Of a stretch of 64,000 nt of DNA, positions 11,851 to 24,600 are shown piece by piece. This stretch comes from Azadirachta indica (Eukaryota > Streptophyta > Magnoliopsida > Sapindales > Meliaceae): positions 10,812,367 to 10,876,366 of the forward strand of contig CM040446.1 of the NCBI GenBank assembly GCA_022749755.1. The letters run 5' to 3'. The first letter of the stretch is position 1. The number at the start of each line of letters is the position of its first letter. Position numbers and translations under genes: made by a program. The notes under the pieces are model-generated. The model did not search any database. It was not told where the DNA came from and worked only from the letters and a program-made list of their open reading frames with translations.

Positions 11851-12652
11851 GGGGAAATGATATATGGACCCCTATTTTATTATTTAAATGACGTCTACAC
11901 TCCCACTTCGAAAATAATTATCGACCACACCTCTTCTGTTAACTTTTTCTGTTAAAATTAATTGTTAACTGGTTCAATGATAAAAATATTCTCTTACCCT
12001 TATTTGACCAACATAATCACATAAATACTCTTTTTCACAATTTTTAGTTGATTTTTTAGTTAAATGAATTAGTTTTATGAAGACAATTTAATTTCAATTA
12101 AAAATAAATATTTAATTTATTTTCAATTCTATTTTTATTTTTATTTTTATTTTAAAATTTCACCTTTTTTTTTATTTTTAACTTTAAGGTTTCTACTTTT
12201 TTGTTCAATTTTATTTTTCATTTTTTACCCTAACTATAATTGAAACAACACTCATATGTTAGCAAATAATTATCATAAATTCAATAAGTGACAATAATAA
12301 AAACTGTACAAAAATAATTAAAATAATGTATTTTTTGAAAGAAAATTGAATATATATTGAAAATTTTCACCTTCAGTATAAAAATATCATTATTTTTATA
12401 TTATTTGACTATTTTTCTTATCACTTAGTTAATTTATGATTATTATTTCATAACATATAAGTGTTGTTTTAATTATAAATTAGGAAACAAATAAAAAAAT
12501 AGAAAAAGATGAAAACTTTAAAATAAAAAATAAAAAAAAAGAAATATGGAAACCTTAAAATAAAAAATAGAATTGAAAATAAATTAAACTTTTAATTTTT
12601 TAGTTGAAATAAAATTTTCTTCATATAATTAATTTATTTAACTAAAAAATCA
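11851..12652. mobile_element. Mutator-like MITE, truncated copy (left end only)
   Basis: Matches 17212-18060. It keeps the left terminal inverted repeat (gggaaatgatatatgg...) and the flank aaaataatt (11842-11850), but stops at 12652, where it joins an inverted piece of the hAT. The right terminal repeat is gone. Confidence 0.75.
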
Positions 12653-13862
12653 GGTGATACAAAGAAATGAATTATTCACCATACTAGTTTACTTGTAAGT
12701 TGATAAATTTCTAAGTTTCTTTTATTGTGATACAGAGTTTATGAAGCCAACGCAAGAACTAGAGGAGCACATAACTATTGTTTGATAATGCACTTTGAGG
12801 TTAGTTGTAATATATATATTATGTTTAATAATTGTTTACAAAAGTATATATATAAATGTCATGCTATTTAAATGTCTTTTTTAATATTTTATAACTTTGT
12901 ATTTCAAATTAAAGTGGCATTATATTTAGATTACTAGATGATTTGATTATGATTTTATAGCAAATAGAAATATCAAAAAAATATGGCAAGAAATTATAGT
13001 TTGTTTTCACATATGAAGTAATTATGTGCAATTCAACCTGATAATTTGATTATGATTTTATTGGAACTAGATACTTGACTTGGCTTAGATGGTTAGATTT
13101 CTAAATAATCATTATCATTTTGCAGAAGTAGATTGCTTGGAGATTGGTTTGTATGTAGGCTTCTAAAATCACACATTAAAGGTTTATTATTATCTACCAT
13201 TTCATGTTTAAGATTTAAGCACTTTGCTATCTTACTGAAAGTTAGATTTGTTTTATTACAGGTTGGAATTTGTTACTTTTGTATAAGTTGTACTACTGTA
13301 TATTGTCAGGTGTTAGTTGCTAACTTCTGTTGTTATTGCTTGTTTTGTTTCTTATTAGTTATAAATTTGTTGCTGACTTGATATTCCTTGTTTTGGGAAT
13401 ATTGAATTATTTATTGATACTTGTTTTATTTTTTCAAATTTGAATTAAGTACACTTAATTAGTTTATTTTTTTAATTAATTGTTATTGTTTGCTATTTAT
13501 ATTTTAGTATTTTATTGAAAAATTAATTAATCCTCAAATTAATTGACTCATTAATTTAATTAATTAACTTCACTGATTAATTACTTATATTATTATATGT
13601 CAAAATTATTTTCTTTATAAGTAATGAATTTGAATTAACTAACTATAATATTATAAGTCAAAATTAGTTTCTTTACAAATAGTGAATTTGAATTAATTAA
13701 TTATATCATTATATGTCAAAATTATTTTTTTTACAAGTAATAAATTTGAATAATCATTTAAAATTCATTACTTATAAAGAAACTAAATTTTTTACTTGAG
13801 AAAATATGACAAATTTAATTAAACATTTTATTATTTACATTTAGATTGTATTTATGGGTATA
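12653..13862. mobile_element. Inverted fragment of the hAT element
   Basis: Reverse complement of about 5338-6465, the left subterminal part of the hAT (for example ctagaggagcacataactattg here, its complement at about 6335-6360). The left junction follows 'aaaaaatca' of the MITE; the right junction at 13862 lies in 'gggtata'. The terminal 190 bases of the hAT and the dimerisation-coding segment are missing from this rearranged copy. Confidence 0.82.
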
Positions 13863-13864
13863 AG

Positions 13865-15782
13865 AATATTCTCCTTTGTAAATTTTAATCATTATCAATG
13901 AAATGCGCTGTGATTATCATACAGCTGATATTTTGAATTGAAGTGTATATATCAGTAGTAATACTAACCCTTTGTCCATTTGCAGAAAATATGTTTTTTA
14001 ATACAATTTTATCATTTATATATAACTGAAGCATATCCCTTGCAATTGTTCTTTGTGATGGAATATCAAACTTTGGACAAGCAATTCTACAAAACTTTTG
14101 AAACCCCTCACCCTTTACAAAGCTTAAAGGCAACTCATCGACAATAATCATCTTAACCAATGCTTTTTTACATGTCGCTTTGTTTAAACCCATAGACATC
14201 AAACTAGTAATAGTACTCTCACCACCATTACAATTAGTCTTACTTTACGCAAAAATTAATACCATTTGCTTCTCATCTACCACACTATTTTTATATGCGA
14301 GGCACCTATTTAAATGCTTATGCAAACCAAAAATTCCAGCAGTGTTACTTTCACAAGCAAAATCTTTATGACAATAATGACACTCAGCTTTTTTTCCCCT
14401 GGCAACTTAGTGAAGAATTTCTAAACGTCGGATCTCAATTTCTTATCAAATCTTGAAACTTCCTCTTGATTTGGTTCATCATTCTCATCAATATTACATT
14501 TTTTGTAAGTCAAGTCCATCACAATATAAACAAATATATCTCATAAGATTAATTGCCATTTTTTATAAGAAAATTATTGATAATAGATGCCCTGAACAAC
14601 TGTTGCTTCTAAGCAATAAAATTGTACAAAATAGCAACTGTTTTGGGCAATAAAATGACCAAAACAGCAGCCGTTTCTGGGCAATAAAACGCCCAGAACA
14701 ACTATTGTTTCGATCATGAAAATGGGCTAGAAACAGTAGCTGTTTCTGGGCAATAAAATACCCAGAAAAATAGTTATTTCTAGGCAATAAAACGCTCAAA
14801 ACAACTACTGTTCTAGGCATGAAAACACCCAGAACAGCTATTGTTCCGAGCATGAAAATAGTCCAGAAACAGTAGCTGTTTTTAGGTAATAAAATGCCCA
14901 AAACAGCAGTTGTTTTTGGGCATGAAAATGCCTAGAACAGCTGCTGTTTCGAGCATGAAAACACCCAGATAGCAGCTGTTCTGTGTAAGAAAAATGCCTT
15001 AAAATAGCAGCTATTCTCAGCCATTTTTCTGCATAGAATAACTGAAATAGCTGCTATTTCTATGCAATTTTCTTGCCCAAAAATAGCCTTTTAATCTCAT
15101 TTGACATTTAATAACTAACTTATTGTTCACAATTTTTTCGAATAAAGACCATATAATCTGCCATTGTTTTAGGTTTTACTATAAAAATAATCATAAAACA
15201 AGCAACGCATGATTTTAGTGTTTTAACAAAATGATTTAGCATAAAATGACTTGAGTGAAGTAAGAATGCAAAGAATAAGCATGATTAGGATAAAAATTAC
15301 AAAAATTAACAACGAATTTGACAAACCTTGCAAGAAATCGTAAATAGAATTACAACTAATGGAGGGTTATTACTGGTGCAAATTGCAATTGGAAGTGACC
15401 GGCAACAGTGAAGCAGAAGAACTCTAAATTGATGATCGAGTATTAGAAGAATGAAGAATCGAAGAACGAAGATGTTTTTTCTTTTCAAAGTTGAAGAAAA
15501 TGAACCAAACAAAAAAAACGAGTGAAGATTGAAGAAGGAAAGTGTAATTTATTGTTTTTATTTTTTTTAAAGACCCAAAACGACGTCATTTTAACTTGTA
15601 AAATAAAAAAATAAAAAAATCCGGTCTGGTCCAGATTTTTTAGAGTAAAATCGAAATTGGTCCGAAATTTCTAGGTTTTTATATTTAAGTATCGAACTCG
15701 GACCAAATTATATTAAAACCCAGACCAAACCTGCCGGTTCTAGGTTCGATCCGATTTGGTTCGGTTTTTCTACCTACTCCTA
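13865..15782 (-). mobile_element. hAT right half, second copy, with transposase fragment
   Basis: Direct copy of 7908-9967. It holds on the minus strand a 105-codon transposase piece (14202-13885: MIIVDELPLSFV, CRIACPKFDIPS, DMLQLY, then TTDIYTSIQNISCM and AHFIDND) that is less broken here than in copy 1, where the frame is lost after FLQMGKGL. BED-finger remains follow at about 14280-14460. The right end is ...ctacctactccta at 15782. Confidence 0.82.
14590..15080. repeat. Hairpin repeat array, second copy
   Basis: Same design as 8620-9250 (palindromes such as agaaacagtagctgtttct, spacers caataaaa/catgaaaa) but about 140 bases shorter, equivalent to roughly four units. The two arrays have therefore expanded or contracted since the duplication. 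Confidence 0.8.
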
Positions 15783-17211
15783 CTTTTGAGTGCTCTAAAG
15801 TAGGTCATTTTTTAGTATTTTTTAGTTGTTACAAACACATTACTCTAATAAGACTTCACTTTCAAGTGCTCTTTAATTTTTAAGCACTCTCAAGTGGGTT
15901 ATTTTTTAGTTTTTTAATAATATATTATCTCATTTGCAAGTATTCTTAAACTTTCAGCTGTTATAAAGTGAGCCATTTTCAAATACTCTTAAACTTTCCA
16001 AAATACATTACCTCTATAAGAACTCATTTTTGAGTGCCCTTCAACTTTCGATCACTCTAAAATGAGCTATTTTCAGGTATCCTTTAATTGTTATAAAATA
16101 GATTTCGAATATATTGTTTGGTACTCAAAACTATAATTAAAATACTTTTTAATAAATAATTTTAAATTCTAGTTAATTACAATTCGTAATTTAATAGATT
16201 TTTTTTTGTAGTTTAATTGTTAAAACCGTTAAATAATTTTTGTTAAAATAAAAAATATATCTTAAAATAAATAATATTATAAAAATAATAACTGCTTTAT
16301 AAAGTGGAATAGAAAATGATAGAATTTAAAGTATTAAAAGAAATATAATACAACTTTAGACAAAATTTGAAAATGGTTTTCTCTCGTTAATGGAAACATA
16401 TAATAAATATTAATAAACATATTAAATTATAACCGATGGAAAAAATAAAAATTGGATGCGAAAGCATACCTTTTTTCGCTTTAAATCTCAAATAGGTAGT
16501 TCTACCATTTTTGAGTGGTGAAAAATCAGATAAGAGAAATACCACACACTTCACAATGCAATAACACTAACCGTGAGATTTTACTTTTTAAGGGCAAATG
16601 CATCATTGTGCTTATGTGAAATATATTTTGATTGACGAAAAATTTAAATTGGTGAGATTTTACTTTTCAAAGACAAATGCGTTATTGTGCTCATGTGAAA
16701 TATATTTTGATTGACAAAAAATTTAAATTACTAAGATTTAAACTCTTGCCCTCTAAATAAGAGTAAAGAGCAAGTGGTTATACCACCAAGGTAGACTAAC
16801 ATTTAGTGATTTTGCATATACATTACCATACATATAATATTGTCATGAATATTTTTTCTTTATAATATATTTTACGAATTAATTTCAGTTTGTAAATTTA
16901 TCTTTAATTTTTTAATATTATAAAATACTTATTATTTTAATTTCATGCGAATTTTTCAAAAAATTATCATTAGTTACAAATATATATTTTTTGTAATTTT
17001 TATTAATTGATTTGGTTATTTATAAAAATAAATATTATTCCATTAATTAGATTGGGTTTCTAGACCAACTGGATTAACTCATCATGCGCACTCTCCATTA
17101 GGCCTAACCCAAGTTCACAATAACAATGGTGGTTATTGTTTAGCAGTAAAGGTTTTATGTGCTTTTCTTTGAAGAAGTGTCCTTCAAATCTTAACAAACT
17201 AAAAAATAATT
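15783..17211. repeat. AT-rich flank, copy 2 of duplicated block
   Basis: Duplicate of 9968-11850 minus about 535 bases lost between short 'atttat' matches (joint near 17023). It has its own 79-bp tandem duplication (16573-16651 and 16652-16730), which is single in copy 1. Non-coding. Confidence 0.75.
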
Positions 17212-18258
17212 GGGTAAATGATATATGAACCACCATTTTATTGTTTAAATGATATTTACACTCTCACTTCGAAAATAATTATCAATTATACCTCTTCTGT
17301 TAACTTTTTTTGTTAAAATTAACTATTGATTGGTTTAATGATAAAAATATCCTCTTACCTTTATTTGACCAACATAATGACATAAATACTTTTTTTCAAA
17401 ATTTTTAGTTTATTTTTTAGTTAAAAAAATTAGTTTTATGAAGACAATTTAATTTCAATTAAAAAATAAATATTTAATTTATTTTCAATTCTATTTTTAT
17501 TTTTATTTAAAAATTTTCACCTTTTTTTATTTTTAACTTTAAGGTTTCTACTTTTTTATTTAATTTAATTTTTCATTTTTTTACCCTAATCTATAATTGA
17601 AACAACACTCATATGTTAGCAAATAATTATCATATATTCAATAAGTGACAAAAAATAATATAAAACGTACAAAAATAATTAAAAATAATGTATTTTTTGA
17701 AAGAAAATTGAATATAAATTGAAAATTTTCACCTTAAGTATAAAAATATCATTATTTTTAATCATTTTTATATTATTTGACTATTTTTCTTATTACTTAC
17801 TTAATTTATAATTATTATTTCATAATATATAAGTGTTGTTTTAATTATAAATTAGGAAAAAAATGAAAAACAGAAAAAGATGAAAACTTTAAAATTAAAA
17901 ATAAAAAAATGATGAAAAGTTTAAAATAAAAAATAAAATAAGAAATATGGAAACCTTAAAATAAAAAATAAAAAATAGAATTGAAAATAAATTAAACTTT
18001 TAATTTTTTAGTTGAAATAAAATTTTCTTCATATAAATAATTTATTTAACTAAAAAATCAATTAAAAATTACAAAAAAAGGTATTTAAATTATTATATTG
18101 GTCAAATAAAGGTCAGAGGGTATTTTTGTAATTGAACTATTCAATAGTTAATTTTAATAGAAAAAGTTAATAGAAGGGATGTGTTTGACAATTATTTTCG
18201 AAATGAGAATATAAATATCATTCAGGCAATAAAATAGGGGTTTAGATGTCATTTATCC
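17212..18258. mobile_element. Mutator-like MITE, complete, 1,047 bp, 9-bp target duplication
   Basis: Ends read gggtaaatgatatatgaacc at the left and, reverse-complemented, ggataaatgacatctaaacc at the right. The inverted repeats run about 190 bases (both contain cttcgaaaataatt/aattattttcgaaa and the 'ttaactttttctgttaa'-type block). Flanks aaaataatt (17203-17211) and aaaagaatt (18259-18267) match at 8 of 9 positions. Long terminal repeats with a 9-bp duplication are the Mutator pattern. The interior is AT-rich and non-coding. Confidence 0.8.
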
Positions 18259-19146
18259 AAAAGAATTTAAAATTTTTTTTAATGGCTATTGAAGGGTGTC
18301 TTTGTCTAAAAATACTTTTTTTGATTAGTTTCCAAAAAAAAATTTAAATATGAATATTTACTAAATTAGTTCAAATTAGAGTTATTTTAAAAATTTTCCT
18401 AGAATTATATTATTTAAAAAAATTATACAAGTAATAAAGCAAATAAATTATTTTGTTAATTGTTTTGTGAATTTGTGATTTTGATATATATATATATATG
18501 TATGTATGTGTATATATGTATGAATTAATATTAAAATTAAACGTTAAAAACAATTGAAAACTTTAGAAAGTATTATAGTGAATTTACGACAAATTATTTT
18601 ACTATTTAAATAAAAATCTTAATTAATATTTAAAATATAAATAATGTAGGGTAGTTTTTAATATTTAATCAATGAATGAATTTTCAATTTTTTTTTAGGG
18701 AAAGGTGCATGGTGTGCGAGATGAATTGGATGGCTAATTTAATTTGGATATGGGAGATAGATGAAATTAAGATGTGCGTTTTTATTATTTAAAAATAAAT
18801 TAATAATTAAAAATTTTGTTTAATCAACTCTTTTCTATTGTTGATACTTTTTTTTTTAAATATTATATTATAAATCTAATAATACATTATATTAGATTCT
18901 ACCAAGAATTTATAGATAATATTTATTATGTGCCCCAAATATTTCATTGCTCATATTTAAAGTGGTTGTAAAATATATGTGCAACTACTATACAACTTAT
19001 TTATTTTATCTTAATTTTTTACTACATGCGACTTATGAAACTATTTTTTTTAATGATATTGCAACTTATAAAACTTGTGTAGATAAATTTTGCTAACTTC
19101 TAGTGCTATGAAGGTTGAAAGGTCATTTTAACATCATGGTTTCCAT
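18259..19146. other. AT-rich spacer with TA/TG microsatellite
   Basis: No gene. A short alternating tract (tatatatatatatatgtatg) lies at about 18485-18530. Otherwise featureless up to the copia remnant. Confidence 0.6.
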
Positions 19147-21200
19147 GTGATTCTTTCATTGCAACCATCTCACAATCACATTTCTAAATATCTACCTTTC
19201 CACTTAACACCTCACAAATTTTCATTGTTCCAATGTAAATTCTTTGATACATATCACATATTGGCTGTTACAACTAAGGATACACTTACGGACTCTACCA
19301 TTCCTATGGTCGAGGCCTTCGTTGTTGAACAAATAAATGCTAGATGTGATTCCTTTTGTTCTAACACAACAACTAATATACATATAAACACTAGAACTTA
19401 CCCCATGACAATTCATTCTTAGAATGATATCTATAAGCTAAAAAAGACTTTTACTGCAACCAAACACCCACTTCTTAACTCTTTAGAGCTTACTTGTATA
19501 TCCCAAGCAGTAAAAAGCTCCTATTGGAGTGCAACCATAGCTGATGAGTTTAATGCTTTTCTTCAAAATAGTACATGAGAATTATTCCTTTTAAAATGTA
19601 CTTAGGTGTAAATGAGTTTTTTGAGTTAACAGAAATATAGGTGACAGTCTTAATTGTTACAAAGCCTAGGTTGTCGTTGAAGGCTTTCATCAAAGGCCAG
19701 CAGTTGATTATCACACTATTTTCACTTGAATTGTCAAACCACCAACAACAATTCATATTGTTTTATCTATTTTATTGAACAAAGGATTGCCTTTACACCA
19801 ATTGGACGTCAAAGATGCTTTTCTCCATGGCACCCTTACTGAAGAAGTTTTCATATAGCAACCGTCAAGTTTTATGGACTTATCTAATCTTACTCATATT
19901 TGTCGTTTGCGCAAGGCCATCTATGGGTTAAAAAAGGCACCTCGTGCTTGGCACACAAAATTGAAAAATTTTTTACTAACCTTTGAATTTATGAACTCTG
20001 AATTTGATTCTTCCCTTTTGTTTATAGTCATGTGGGCAAAATAATTTTTTTCTTGGTTTATGTTGATGATCTTATTATTATAGGGAGTAATACTTCATTT
20101 GTTGATCAATTTCTACATGACCTGTCTACCAAATTCTCTTCACAAATATTGGTGCTCTACGTTATTTTTTGGGTATGAAAGTAATTCCTACCTCTCAAGG
20201 TTTATTCCTCTCTCAGCAAAAATATGTTCGTGATCTTCTTACACGTACAAACATGCAAGGTGTCTAGGAAATTCAATCTCTATAAATCTATTGCTACTTC
20301 ACTTATTCTCAAAGATGGTTCATCTCCAAGTGATGCTACATAATACCGGCAAGTTATAGGTGTACTTCAATATCTCTCTCTCTCTCTCACTTGACCAAAT
20401 ATCTCCTTCACCATATATAAGCTAGCTCAGTTCATGTACTTTTCTACTATAACTCACTGGGCAATAGCCAAGTGCTTCTTATGCTACTTTAAACACACCA
20501 TCCATTATGGCCCTCACTTACATCGTCATCAGTCTTTCTCTTTTTCATGCCTTTTCTGATGCTGATTAGGCAGGTAATTATGATGATTACACCTTTACTG
20601 CAACTCTTATTATCTATCTTAAGGGATCATTTATTTCTTGGTACTCTAAAAAGTGAAAGATAGTTGCTCGATCATCTACAAAAGCTGAATATCGTGTTGT
20701 TGCATCCACTATTGTTGAATTTTCATGGATTGTATCCTTACTTGGTGAATTGGATGCCATGTTATCTATTGTTCCTTATCATTTATTGTGATAATACTGG
20801 TGCTGCCTATTTGTACAAATCTAATCTTCCACTATGAACCATATGGTGATTGACTATCATTTTGATCAAGATAAGGCTGCCAATGGTGCTCTTTGAGTTG
20901 CCTATGTTTCTACTCGTGATCAACTTGTTGGTATACTCACCGAATTGTTGTCCAAGAGTTGATTTTCTCTTCTTCAGTCCAAGATTGGTATCTTTGATGG
21001 AAATAACATCTTGCGGGGGTATATTGAGCTAAAGAAAATCTCTTTGATGACTATTACATGATTATATAATTAAGTCTTTTGATTCTACAACACTGTAATT
21101 CCTTATTCGTAGGATTTGATATATTTTTATTGTATATAGTTTAGAAAATATCATATCCATTGTTTTCTTATAATTCTTCTTTTCAATAGAAGAACGTAGT
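19147..21200 (+). pseudogene. Ty1-copia polyprotein remnant (RT and RNase H) plus 3' LTR trace
   Basis: Reading plus through several frames: about 19490-19575 TCISQAVKSSYW..DEFNAL (start of copia RT); 19690-19760 GFHQRPAVDYH; from 19803 LDVKDAFLHGTL; from 19922 YGLKKAPRAWH; 20059-20070 the YVDD active site followed by LIIIG. RNase H follows: SDAD at about 20555, AGNYDD, KAEYRVVA at about 20685, DNTGA at about 20790. Stops interrupt it, for example TAG at 19856-19858 and TAG at 20567-20569 in place of the usual Trp of DADWAG, plus frameshifts. A purine tract (gcgggggta, about 21013) marks the polypurine tract, and 21020-21200 may be 3' LTR. Gag, protease and most of integrase are absent. Confidence 0.85.
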
Positions 21201-21210
21201 AATATCAATA

Positions 21211-21294
21211 TTAACTACATTGAGAAGGTTGCAACGACCATTTTAACTCTTCTTAACTACATTGACAAGGTTGCAACGGCCATTTTAACTCTTC
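21211..21294. repeat. 42-bp tandem duplication
   Basis: Two copies (21211-21252, 21253-21294) of a unit starting ttaactacattga and ending cattttaactcttc, differing at two bases. It lies about 350 bases upstream of the COG3 start codon, at the edge of the copia remnant. Confidence 0.9.
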
Positions 21295-21582
21295 TATCTC
21301 GTCAATCTTAGTCATCAATCACGGTAAAGGGGCCCAAATGATTAAAAAGGGAAATTGAATAGGACTTAATTGATTGGTTTTGAAAACGTTTTCTCTCTAT
21401 CAAATTTTAGGCAAAATATCAGAGACTGCCTGTAAATTACCCTAAGTTGAATCCCCGAACCGATACTTTCTGTTTCATCGAAACGCACCGCTTTGCTTTC
21501 CTGTTAAACCACCAGAAATCTCCTTCCAACGGGAGGTTACCAACTGTGAATTTTTTCATACAACTGAGTGTAGGCGAAGCCA

Positions 21583-21620
21583 ATGCCGAGTCCATGAAAG
21601 AAATTAAAAAGGAAAATTAG
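21583..21620 (+). promoter_or_regulatory. Two overlapping upstream ORFs in the presumed COG3 leader
   Basis: ATG at 21583 opens four codons and stops at TGA 21595-21597. A second ATG at 21594 overlaps that stop (ATGA) and opens eight codons to TAG 21618-21620. Both precede the main ATG at 21647. They matter only if the transcript starts upstream of 21583, which I cannot see. Confidence 0.5.
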
Positions 21621-21646
21621 AAATTAAAAAAGAAGAAGAAGAAGAA

Positions 21647-24600
21647 ATGGCGACCAAATCTGCACCTCCCGGCCTTCCAAAATCTGGAGCTGTCTCGAAA
21701 GGCTACAACTTCGCTTCTACTTGGGAACAGGTTCGTCTCTAGATCTGCTTAAGCTTGTTCGATTTAATACCTTTTTATTTACTTTCTAATTTTTCAATTC
21801 GATTAATAAGGTATCAGATCCAGTATAGCGCATGCTTCATTCGGCGTAATTTGAGAATTTTTTTTGTTAATTCTCATTTTTGGTATGCAGAATGCTCCAT
21901 TGTCGGAGCAGCAACAAGCTGCTATAGGATCGCTGTTTCACTCCGTCGCCGAGCGTCCGTTTCCGGTCAACTTGGTACGTCGTCGTTTTGATCACTAGCC
22001 TTCATCATTTAGAGTTGGTGCACTGTAATTTAATGCCTGTAGTTCGTCTTGTTACAGGCACAAGAGCATGTCCCTGGCCAAGATAACGGATTGTCAGTGG
22101 CCACTAAAGACAGCAGTTTTGGAGATTCCGATGCTATTGAAGCAGTTTTGGTCAATACAAATCAGGTGATCTGTTCAATTTCCTGATTCTGTACTTATTG
22201 ATAATATACAGCAATGAAACTTGTAGATATTACTGTTGGTGGACTACTAAAATTTTGTGAGATGTATAAAGTTATTAATCTAAAGCTTTGATTGGCTATA
22301 TACAGTTTTACAAATGGTTTACAGATCTTGAATTAGCCATGAAGTCTGAGGTTAGTATATATTTTGCTTGCTGCAATCTGTTTTTGATTTTATTGTATTT
22401 GTGGATAAGCCTTTATTGTTTTGTTGTTCAAATGCTTTAGACGGAAGAGAAGTATCGGCATTATGTCAACACTTTGACTGGGCGAATACAAACATGTGAT
22501 GATATACTACGTCAAGTATGTTAATATTATGCTCACCGCTGAGTGCTTTTTACCTTGTTTATTATTTCCATGTTGCAGCAGTTTTATATTCGTAATTTGA
22601 TTTTATGTTGCACTAGCTTTTTCCTGGATTTTTAGATGGCTGATCATTCTTTTATGCAGGTGGATGAGACCCTTGACTTGTTTAATGAATTACAGCTTCA
22701 GCACCATGCTGTAGCAACGAAGACTAAAACTCTTCATGATGCATGTGACCGCCTGGTATGTTTTTTCTCTTTTCTTTAGAATGTTTTCAAATGACTATTT
22801 GGTGATTGATTTGATGATTGTTTTACAGCTTTGCCTTCGTTTATAGTGAACTGAGGAATAGTAACATGATGAACTTTGAAGTTTTAGATGAAACGTTTCT
22901 TATGTGGCATTATATGTGGATTTGTGATGTAATGTATGAAGGTCATTATTTAGGTTGATAGCTTTATCTCACTGATGTTTTGAATAAAAATCTCAATATA
23001 AGATTATTTGATATGGTTGTCTTATTTTATTATTGATTCAGGTAATAGAAAAGCAAAGACTGATTGAATTTGCTGAAGCACTTCAGAGTAAGCTCAAGTA
23101 TTTTGACGAATTGGAGAATGTAAGGTTTGAATGCTATCTTACCTAGATATTGGTTAGCTTAAAGCAATTTGCTTTTTATTAGACTGCATTTCCACTCATC
23201 AATTTTTCTATTTATTGGCTATTGTATTCTGTTAAAGCATCGCCCCCAATATTATAATCTCTGACAAACTAAATCAATCATGTCACATTCAATGTCTGTA
23301 TAGTTGAACAAAGGAATCAAACTTCATAATTTGTATCTCTTGTTGGAGGAATTTGTTAGTGTATCAATGAGTGAATATCAACTCTGGTTCTGATGTATTG
23401 TAAAGATTTAATTCTAACTGTGTGCTGATTATGGTGGGAATAAGAATCAAATTTTAATCCAGATACCCTAGCAGTAGAAAAGATCTGAAGTAAACAGTGA
23501 AGAGATATTTGAAATCCCCTAAATTTCCTTTGCATTTAGAAGGAACAACTTTCTCTTAATTTATGTCCCCGATGAGTCATCCAACTAGATGTAAGTTGTT
23601 TAATTTTAAGTTAAAATAATTGATTGTCATATAATTTTAGATTAAATCACATTCATTGTTATCTGAAATGGTTGTTAGCTGGAAACTTGTAGGATATAGA
23701 CATCCTTGGTAGGTGGCCCCAAGGGGTTTGGAGCCCTTGCCAATTGGTTGACTCCAAGGTCTTTTACCACTCAACCCAATCCCTTGGGGTCCAGCAGCAT
23801 TCCCTGTTTTAGAACTCAGGGAACATAGAAAGTTTGAGGCATTGATGTGTATTAGAAATGGAAAAAGAAAAGATTGTAATATGAAATTATCAGAAAACGA
23901 TATATGCCCATGAGGGGGCAAAATTCCAGTAACTTAATGCACCAGTAACCATTTATTCTCAAGTAATCCTATTTTCTGAGTTTTTACTGCTGGATATAAT
24001 TATTTTAAGTTGGCACCTGGAGCTTGGAGATGCAGACTTCTACTAAGATTTGATTTCATGATAACAATTCTGCATCAATAACTATGAAATTATGTCAATT
24101 GTCTAATTAGACTTTCATCTGCAGATTGCTGCAAAGTTTTATTCTCCAAATATGAATGTTGGTAATGGAAACTTTTTCCTGCTGCTCAAACGGCTTGATG
24201 AGTGCATATCGTAAGTGAATAATATCTGATAAACTCATCTAAAAGTTTGCATCTCTGATACTTTTCATTTCAAACCATGCTAGCAAATAAGCAATAATCG
24301 AAAATTATAACTTTTGTTATAATTTTCTCTAATTCTAGGTACATTGAAGGCAACCCCCAATATGCAGAGTCAAGTGTTTACTTGCTCAAATTTCGGCAAC
24401 TTCAGGTACATAACTCATTAAAGCAATCGCTTAGACTACTGAAGCAAGCATTTGTTTATTTCTTTCTTTTGTTTTTCTTCCATTATTGTGATGATGATTT
24501 TTTTTCCTCGTATTTTTCCTTTTGTGGTAGGGTTTGGGGTTAAAAATATGGTCTATACGCTTTGATTTTGATTTGAGTTAATAATAACTTTGAAATATTT

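Noticed and set aside
5763..13381. ORF beginning MLGDWFVCRLLKSH shared by 5763-5987 (-) and 13133-13381 (+)
   Set aside because: Shared because the hAT fragment was copied. It lies beyond the transposase stop and matches no family I know; there is no sign of selection that I can measure.
23690..23800. tRNA gene
   Set aside because: A- and B-box-like motifs are present, but no cloverleaf with paired acceptor and anticodon arms can be built. SINE is the better reading.
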